Assembly (NCBI GenBank): GCA_030765555.1
Contig: JAVCCI010000040.1
Span: forward strand, 1-5,414
Length of the DNA stretch: 5,414 bases
Source: Candidatus Kappaea frigidicola
Lineage (GTDB): Bacteria > Omnitrophota > Gorgyraeia > JAGLLT01
Direction: 5' to 3'
Position 1 is the stretch's first letter. Each line of letters starts with the position of its first letter. Shown piece by piece: positions 5,146-5,414 of this stretch. Below the pieces are notes generated by a model that saw only the letters and a program-made list of their open reading frames with translations, was not told the DNA's origin and did no database searches. The position numbers and the translations under genes were made by a program.

Positions 5146-5414
5146 ATGGCCGGTTATATACCGCAAGAAGTAATTGAAGAAGTTAGAAGCAGAGCCGACA
5201 TTGTCGAAATTATTAGTGAATACATTCCGCTCAAAAAAAGCGGTGGCAACTTTAAAGCTCTTTGTCCTTTTCATAATGAGAAGACATCATCTTTTATGGT
5301 GAGTCCAGCTAAGCAGATTTACCATTGTTTTGGGTGTGGTGTCGGTGGCAATGTATTTAACTTTGTAATGATGCATGAGCATTTAAGTTTTCACGAGGCA
5401 ATTAAAAAAATAGC
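5146..5414 (+). CDS. dnaG: DNA primase DnaG, N-terminal zinc-binding domain (partial, runs off the window)
   Basis: The frame from ATG at 5146 is open to the window edge and gives the first 89 residues of primase, which makes RNA primers for chromosome replication with the DnaB helicase. The start MAGYIPQEVIEEVR and the segment ADIVEIISEYIPLKKSGGNFKALCPFH are typical of DnaG. The CHC2 zinc ligands are all present: C40, H43, C61 and C64 (CPFH and CFGC). FNFVMMHEHLSFHEAIKKI ends the zinc domain; the catalytic TOPRIM and helicase-binding domains lie beyond the window. It follows the NIF3-like gene by 6 nt and probably shares its transcript from the promoter at 2680-2708. A sigma factor gene (rpoD/sigA) often follows dnaG, but that cannot be seen here. 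Confidence 0.97.
   Translation, partial: MAGYIPQEVIEEVRSRADIVEIISEYIPLKKSGGNFKALCPFHNEKTSSFMVSPAKQIYHCFGCGVGGNVFNFVMMHEHLSFHEAIKKI

Noticed and set aside
1..5414. Mobile element, CRISPR array, tRNA or toxin-antitoxin pair
   Set aside because: Coding density is near total with recognised families. I saw no regularly spaced repeats, terminal inverted repeats, integrase or transposase motifs, or tRNA-like cloverleaf in the single 115-nt gap.

Overview
This is an AT-rich window (roughly one third G+C by eye) of tightly packed bacterial chromosome. All genes lie on the plus strand. It holds six complete genes, the 3' tail of a seventh and the 5' end of an eighth. Junctions run from a 4-nt overlap to 6-nt gaps, except for one 115-nt break. 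The mix of an AMMECR1-domain protein, RsmE, MtaB, a CvpA-like membrane protein, a nucleoside hydrolase, a divergent NIF3-like protein and DnaG indicates a bacterium, not an archaeon, because RsmE, MtaB and a CHC2-type DnaG are bacterial. An uncultured, low-GC candidate phylum such as Omnitrophota fits my impression of this gene set, but the sequence alone does not prove it. No transposon, phage, CRISPR, tRNA or rRNA signal was seen.

First block (1-2619): the tail of an upstream gene, possibly ending in a small OB-fold domain, is followed after 3 nt by an AMMECR1-domain gene with a GTG start. That gene overlaps rsmE (16S rRNA m3U1498 methyltransferase) by ATGA. After 5 nt comes mtaB (tRNA ms2t6A37 methylthiotransferase) with a TTG start. 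This looks like one translationally coupled unit devoted at least partly to RNA modification.

Break (2620-2734): an AT-only hairpin followed by a T-run may be a weak terminator. After it comes a very good sigma-70-type promoter, TTGACA-17 bp-TATATT with an extended -10 TGG. A perfect 7-bp inverted repeat lies at the predicted transcription start and includes the Shine-Dalgarno of the next gene.

Second block (2735-5414): a four-TM CvpA-family protein, an IunH-type nucleoside hydrolase (0-nt gap), a NIF3-like metalloprotein (2-nt gap) and dnaG (6-nt gap, cut by the window edge). NIF3 proteins are also found near dnaG/sigA in Firmicutes, so this is probably a version of the macromolecular synthesis operon with extra genes placed upstream of the primase.

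The genes are mostly recognisable housekeeping or widely conserved families. I do not see a clear new multi-gene system. The points most worth following up are the palindrome at the second promoter, the His-to-Pro change at the nucleoside hydrolase active site, the extended NIF3-like protein coupled to dnaG, and the altered signature motif in the AMMECR1 protein.
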